Source: Sorangium sp051521495
GTDB taxonomy: Bacteria > Myxococcota_A > Polyangia > Polyangiales > Polyangiaceae
Assembly (NCBI RefSeq): GCF_051521495.1
Contig: NZ_CP150355.1
Location: 9,052,001-9,116,000, forward strand
Direction: 5' to 3'
Length of the DNA stretch: 64,000 nucleotides
The position numbers were made by a program, and so were the translations under genes. The notes beneath the pieces are model-generated. The model was given only the letters and a program-made list of their open reading frames with translations. It was not told the origin of the DNA and did not search any database. Below are positions 60,203 to 64,000 of the stretch, in pieces. Each line of letters begins with the position of its first letter. Within the stretch, counting starts at the first letter, position 1.

Positions 60203-61228
60203 CTATTCCAGCCTGTCGCCCGACGCTGCGGTGCCAAATCGGCTTAGGTAAGGTGTGCCTCGCGCATCAAATTGGCATACCCATACGTGGTCAGGATCAT
60301 ACGCGGTAGCACCTCCAATAGATACAGGCGGGGCCGCTTGTACACTCGGCAGCGCCTCGAGGATCTCCTCGCCCCCCGCACGCCATCGAAAGGACCACCT
60401 CGTCATCTCGGAAGGCCTCGGATGATGCGCGTTTCGACGTTCGATGATGCGGCCTCGCGTATGGCGATACCAATCATTGAGCCGTTTGGCTACGCACAGA
60501 TCCCCCATGTGTGAAAACCATGCATCGAGCTCAGACTCAGCATTGATCGCGTTGACAAAAACTTTAACCGGCGAGAGCCACTCTTGCGATAGCTGTCGCA
60601 GGAGGAGCTCGTCAAATCGCGATAGCAAGAGCCCATGGCCTGCCCGTCGGGGAAAGAGTCCGGCATGATAACGCCCAAGGTTGGCCAACTGCGGGTGGAA
60701 CATGCTCCCAGATGCACAGAACCTAGAAAAGGCGACGGGCGAGCGGCGGCACCACAATTTCCAGAGCGTAGCCGCGAGAGTTGTCTCGAGCTTCGACCAT
60801 TGGACCACGGGCGGCTTGCGTAGCAGAGCATCCGCGACATTGAGGGATAGGGCCCTGCCTGGGCCGGGCCCTTGCGGGAATGCTCCAGCGGCCTCTGGGC
60901 TGAGATCAACGACGAACACCGTGCGCCCGCGTTCGACTACGGAAGCACAGATTCGACAGAGGCTCATCAGGCCGCCTGGTGTCGGCGGAAGCGCCACGCA
61001 GACCGGCGGCCCATCAGAACGCGCAAGCTCTTCATTGAGATCGGCAGACGGCTCTCCACCCAAGTATCTAACGCGCGCAGCACGATGACGTTTCGGATCG
61101 ATTCTTGATGGCCCCAGCAGGAGAACGTCATCGTCTACCACGACGGGGGATGCAACCTCGGCTAGAGCCGCTCCGGCAACCCTGCCCATGGCAACGTAGA
61201 CTGCGCCCTGTATCGGCTCATTCATCAT
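60203..61228 (-). CDS. DUF1835-like protein
   Basis: A 341-residue soluble protein. The N-terminal ~120 residues (VVDDDVLLLGPSRIDPKRHR, RARVRYLGG-like and CVALPPTPGGLMSLCRICAS) are arranged like DUF1835. The middle and C-terminal part (FDELLLRQLSQEWLSPVKVF, AKRLNDWYRHTRGRI) resembles its frequent companion domain DUF3658. The match is from memory and tentative. The start is ATG 61228, which overlaps the stop of the upstream lipoprotein (ATGA). Composition is somewhat less GC-rich than the core genes. Function unknown. Confidence 0.5.
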   Translation of the reverse strand: MMNEPIQGAVYVAMGRVAGAALAEVASPVVVDDDVLLLGPSRIDPKRHRAARVRYLGGEPSADLNEELARSDGPPVCVALPPTPGGLMSLCRICASVVERGRTVFVVDLSPEAAGAFPQGPGPGRALSLNVADALLRKPPVVQWSKLETTLAATLWKLWCRRSPVAFSRFCASGSMFHPQLANLGRYHAGLFPRRAGHGLLLSRFDELLLRQLSQEWLSPVKVFVNAINAESELDAWFSHMGDLCVAKRLNDWYRHTRGRIIERRNAHHPRPSEMTRWSFRWRAGGEEILEALPSVQAAPPVSIGGATAYDPDHVWVCQFDARGTPYLSRFGTAASGDRLE

Positions 61229-61623
61229 CTGAATCCGCACGATCTGCATTTGCACGCTGGCGGGTATGGTGTGCCCGATTGGCAGGCTTCAAGGCAACTC
61301 CTGCACGATGTATGGCGCCATTTATCGCAGCCTGGATATCCCGTGATGCACTCGCCGCCGATGTCTTGGCAATCTACGAACATGTCTGTGCATGTCTTGT
61401 CGGGCGTGCACCCTGCCATCTCTTCAGTGGCGCCGCTCCCCACGTCGTCACCGTTCCCGAACCGGTCCCCCGTAGCTGCTGACCCCGGTGGGTATGGTTC
61501 TCCGGCCCCTGTGCCTTCCGACCCCCTAAGATAGCACTCGCCCACGTCGTAGTTGCACGCCCACACCGTGAGACCGAGAGGAATGAGAACAGGGATCGCC
61601 TTCAATTTCAGCATGTGGCGCAT
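61225..61623 (-). CDS. Small cysteine-rich lipoprotein
   Basis: A 132-residue secreted protein with a hydrophobic leader (KAIPVLIPLGLTVWAC, Cys23 the likely lipid site). A low-complexity Gly/Asp stretch (about 30-62) precedes a Cys-rich end: CTPDKTCTDMFVDCQDIGGEC, then CDKWRHTSCRSCLEAC and CKCRSCGFR (pieces shown separately). ATG 61623 has GGAGG at the right distance. Such Cys-rich small lipoproteins form paralogous families in myxobacteria. Its stop overlaps the start of the DUF1835-like gene, so the two are translationally coupled. Confidence 0.75.
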   Translation of the reverse strand: MRHMLKLKAIPVLIPLGLTVWACNYDVGECYLRGSEGTGAGEPYPPGSAATGDRFGNGDDVGSGATEEMAGCTPDKTCTDMFVDCQDIGGECITGYPGCDKWRHTSCRSCLEACQSGTPYPPACKCRSCGFR

Positions 61624-61715
61624 GCTCATCCTCCAAGTTTTTCCAGATGCGTGCGCGGAGGGGCGGCGTCAACTGTGATTCAGGGCATGGATTGCGTCCC
61701 TGCGGCTACGGCTTG

Positions 61716-62348
61716 TCAATCTCGCCCCGGTCCGAAGCCGAGCTCGAGCTGAGCGCAGCGGGTTGCACCTCGTCGCGGCCGAGCTCGGCGCGGACGATCG
61801 AAGGTCGAGTCCCGGCTGCCAACGAGGACGAAGACGCCCCGCCCTTCAAGGCCGGTGCCGAGGCTCACGCTGCGGATCAGGGCCGTGGGGATGGTGACCG
61901 GAGCGCCGTTGGCGGTGAGACGAACGGCATCGGCCGAGATCGACTCCAGGCGGACGGATTGACCGTGACGAGGATCGCGAACCACCGCGAGATCACGCCG
62001 AAACGCGAGGGCGACGCCGAGCGCGCCGGCGCCATAAAGAAGCCAGGCAAACCAGGCGAGCGACGGCTTGAGCGCAGGCAGCGCAGCGCCCCACAGCCCG
62101 CCGGCCGCGACGAGCGCGGCGGCCACGATGCAGAGGCCCACGCCGATGCGGATGCGCCGGATCCTGCCGAGCTCCTCGATCGACATCCCCACCGCCATGA
62201 GCGCCAACGCGGCGACGCCCGGCCCCGCAGGAGACGCGAGGAAGCGAAGGACGCCCTTCGGGCCGGGCGGCGCCATGCATGCGAGCGCCGCACAGCAGAG
62301 CCCGATGCACATCGCACGCGCTTGGAAGCTGACAGGTAGGCGGAACAC
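61716..62348 (-). CDS. Hypothetical membrane protein with PH-like C-terminal domain
   Basis: A 210-residue protein with about four membrane helices in the first 120 residues (MCIGLCCAALACM, GVAALALMAVGMS, GVGLCIVAAALVAAGG, LAWFAWLLYGAGALGVALA). A small beta-rich region follows (SVRLESISADAVRLTANGAP, VTIPTALIRSVSLGTGL), resembling a bacterial PH-like domain. The basic tail after GVFVLVGSRD looks unlike the rest and may reflect a frameshift near the 3' end. It has no recognised function. Confidence 0.6.
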   Translation of the reverse strand: MFRLPVSFQARAMCIGLCCAALACMAPPGPKGVLRFLASPAGPGVAALALMAVGMSIEELGRIRRIRIGVGLCIVAAALVAAGGLWGAALPALKPSLAWFAWLLYGAGALGVALAFRRDLAVVRDPRHGQSVRLESISADAVRLTANGAPVTIPTALIRSVSLGTGLEGRGVFVLVGSRDSTFDRPRRARPRRGATRCAQLELGFGPGRD

Positions 62349-62456
62349 GACGAAGGAGGGGCCATGAGATGCCGGCGACCCCGGGCTGTCAACGCCCCAC
62401 AGCCACCTCCGCGCTTCCTTATGTCGCTATCGATATCGGCCGCTCCCGAACGGCGC

Positions 62457-62780
62457 TCAGGTCCCCGCCGGAGCGCGCTCCTCCGCGCGGTCGTCGAAGA
62501 AGCGGGCGTTGATCTCCCGGTAGCGCTGCCACTCGGCAGGCAGCTCGTCTTCATCGAAGATGGCGCCCACCGGGCACTCGTTCTCGCAGGCGCCACAGCC
62601 GATGCACGACCCGGGATCGATGTAGAGCTGGAGACCAGCGAGGCGGGTCTTCCGCTCTTCCTCGGGGATGCGCGCGATCTCGTCGGCCGTCAGCGGACCG
62701 TGGATGCAGTCGACGGGGCAGACAGGGACACAGGCGGTATCGCAGGTGGCGATGCAAGGCTCGGCAATGACGTAGGCCAT
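62457..62780 (-). CDS. 4Fe-4S ferredoxin
   Basis: A 107-residue ferredoxin. The N-terminal cluster region is CIATCDTACVPVCPVDCIHG; the second is CIGCGACENECPVGAIF, a standard CxxCxxxCxxxCP motif. The first region has irregular Cys spacing (C-x3-C-x3-C-x3-CPxxC), as in the atypical 2[4Fe-4S]/7Fe ferredoxins of proteobacteria and myxobacteria. ATG 62780 is the family start. It is a cytosolic electron carrier. A divergent sigma-54 activator begins 184 bp away. Confidence 0.92.
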   Translation of the reverse strand: MAYVIAEPCIATCDTACVPVCPVDCIHGPLTADEIARIPEEERKTRLAGLQLYIDPGSCIGCGACENECPVGAIFDEDELPAEWQRYREINARFFDDRAEERAPAGT

Positions 62781-62963
62781 AAGGGTTCCTTTCGGCGGCG
62801 CGGTCGTCCGCGCGACCGCCTCGCCCGCCTCCCCCACCGCCTTCGCACAGCGCGTGCCCGCGGCCGGAGCGGCGTTTCCCGGGCTCGCGCGGGCCTTGTG
62901 CGACGCGTGCAACGCTCCTACGGTGCCGAGCAACGCCATGTCGGTGGCCTCGCTCCGCGCCCG

Positions 62964-64000
<1,037 letters not shown>

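Overview
The window is strongly GC-rich with long, tightly packed genes. It carries many Ser/Thr kinases, FHA and PEGA proteins, sigma-54 activators and lipoproteins with low-complexity linkers. That combination points to a myxobacterium, most likely of the Sorangium/Polyangium type (Myxococcota, Polyangiales). No rRNA or ribosomal protein gene is present to fix the genus. Functional names below come from motifs and remembered family patterns; no database search was run.

Layout. 1-3464: a type IV pilus pair (pilC-pilS, 4-bp overlap) and the start of an MlaC-like periplasmic protein, all minus strand. 3465-4332: gene-free, with a 244-bp element bounded by perfect 33-bp inverted repeats and a 21-bp tandem array. 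4333-9101: isoaspartyl methyltransferase, serine hydrolase, an AarF/UbiB-type kinase and a coiled-coil protein. 9254-17774: a Ser/Thr kinase with TPR-like C-terminus, three tandem AIM24-family genes, a double-FHA membrane protein and an SGNH hydrolase. 17777-25988: a Tlc-like nucleotide transporter, an outer-membrane barrel protein, a large lipoprotein, a secreted lipase, a small lipoprotein and a YggX-type protein. Two conspicuous hairpins sit between convergent pairs here.

26340-26684 is tmRNA (tag ANDNAYAVAA) with its own promoter and terminator. The next ~2.5 kb is an island-like segment: an AT-richer gene for a predicted proteasome-beta/HslV-like Ntn-hydrolase (27403-28245), then an IS66-type remnant. 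29564-46044 is accessory metabolism and regulation: a propeller lipoprotein, a decayed phosphotransferase, SDR, TetR, GST and FAD-monooxygenase genes, a four-gene operon ArsR-SRPBCC-DoxX-UvrA2 joined by 4-bp overlaps, an M20-type protein lacking its metal ligands, a collapsed Rpn-type gene, and a cytochrome P450 divergent from a V4R/sigma-54 activator. 46045-46119 is tRNA-Gly(GCC).

46308-56084: DUF969-DUF979-DUF2891, a cytochrome c/2Fe-2S/molybdopterin oxidoreductase operon, and a kinase-PEGA-lipoprotein set. 56085-60202 is a graveyard: a 41-42-bp phased repeat array, a frameshifted IS91-type transposase, duplicated small-gene fragments, and an intact AT-rich gene with a nuclease-like motif (58615-59688). 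The end holds a lipoprotein/DUF1835-like overlapping pair, a membrane protein, a ferredoxin and a truncated sigma-54 activator.

Best candidates for undescribed biology: the Ntn-hydrolase beside tmRNA; the two-copy palindromic repeat (40614-40747 and 46171-46303), whose core is nearly identical while its outer stems differ but still pair; the phased dyad array at 56235-56451; and the AT-rich nuclease-like gene.
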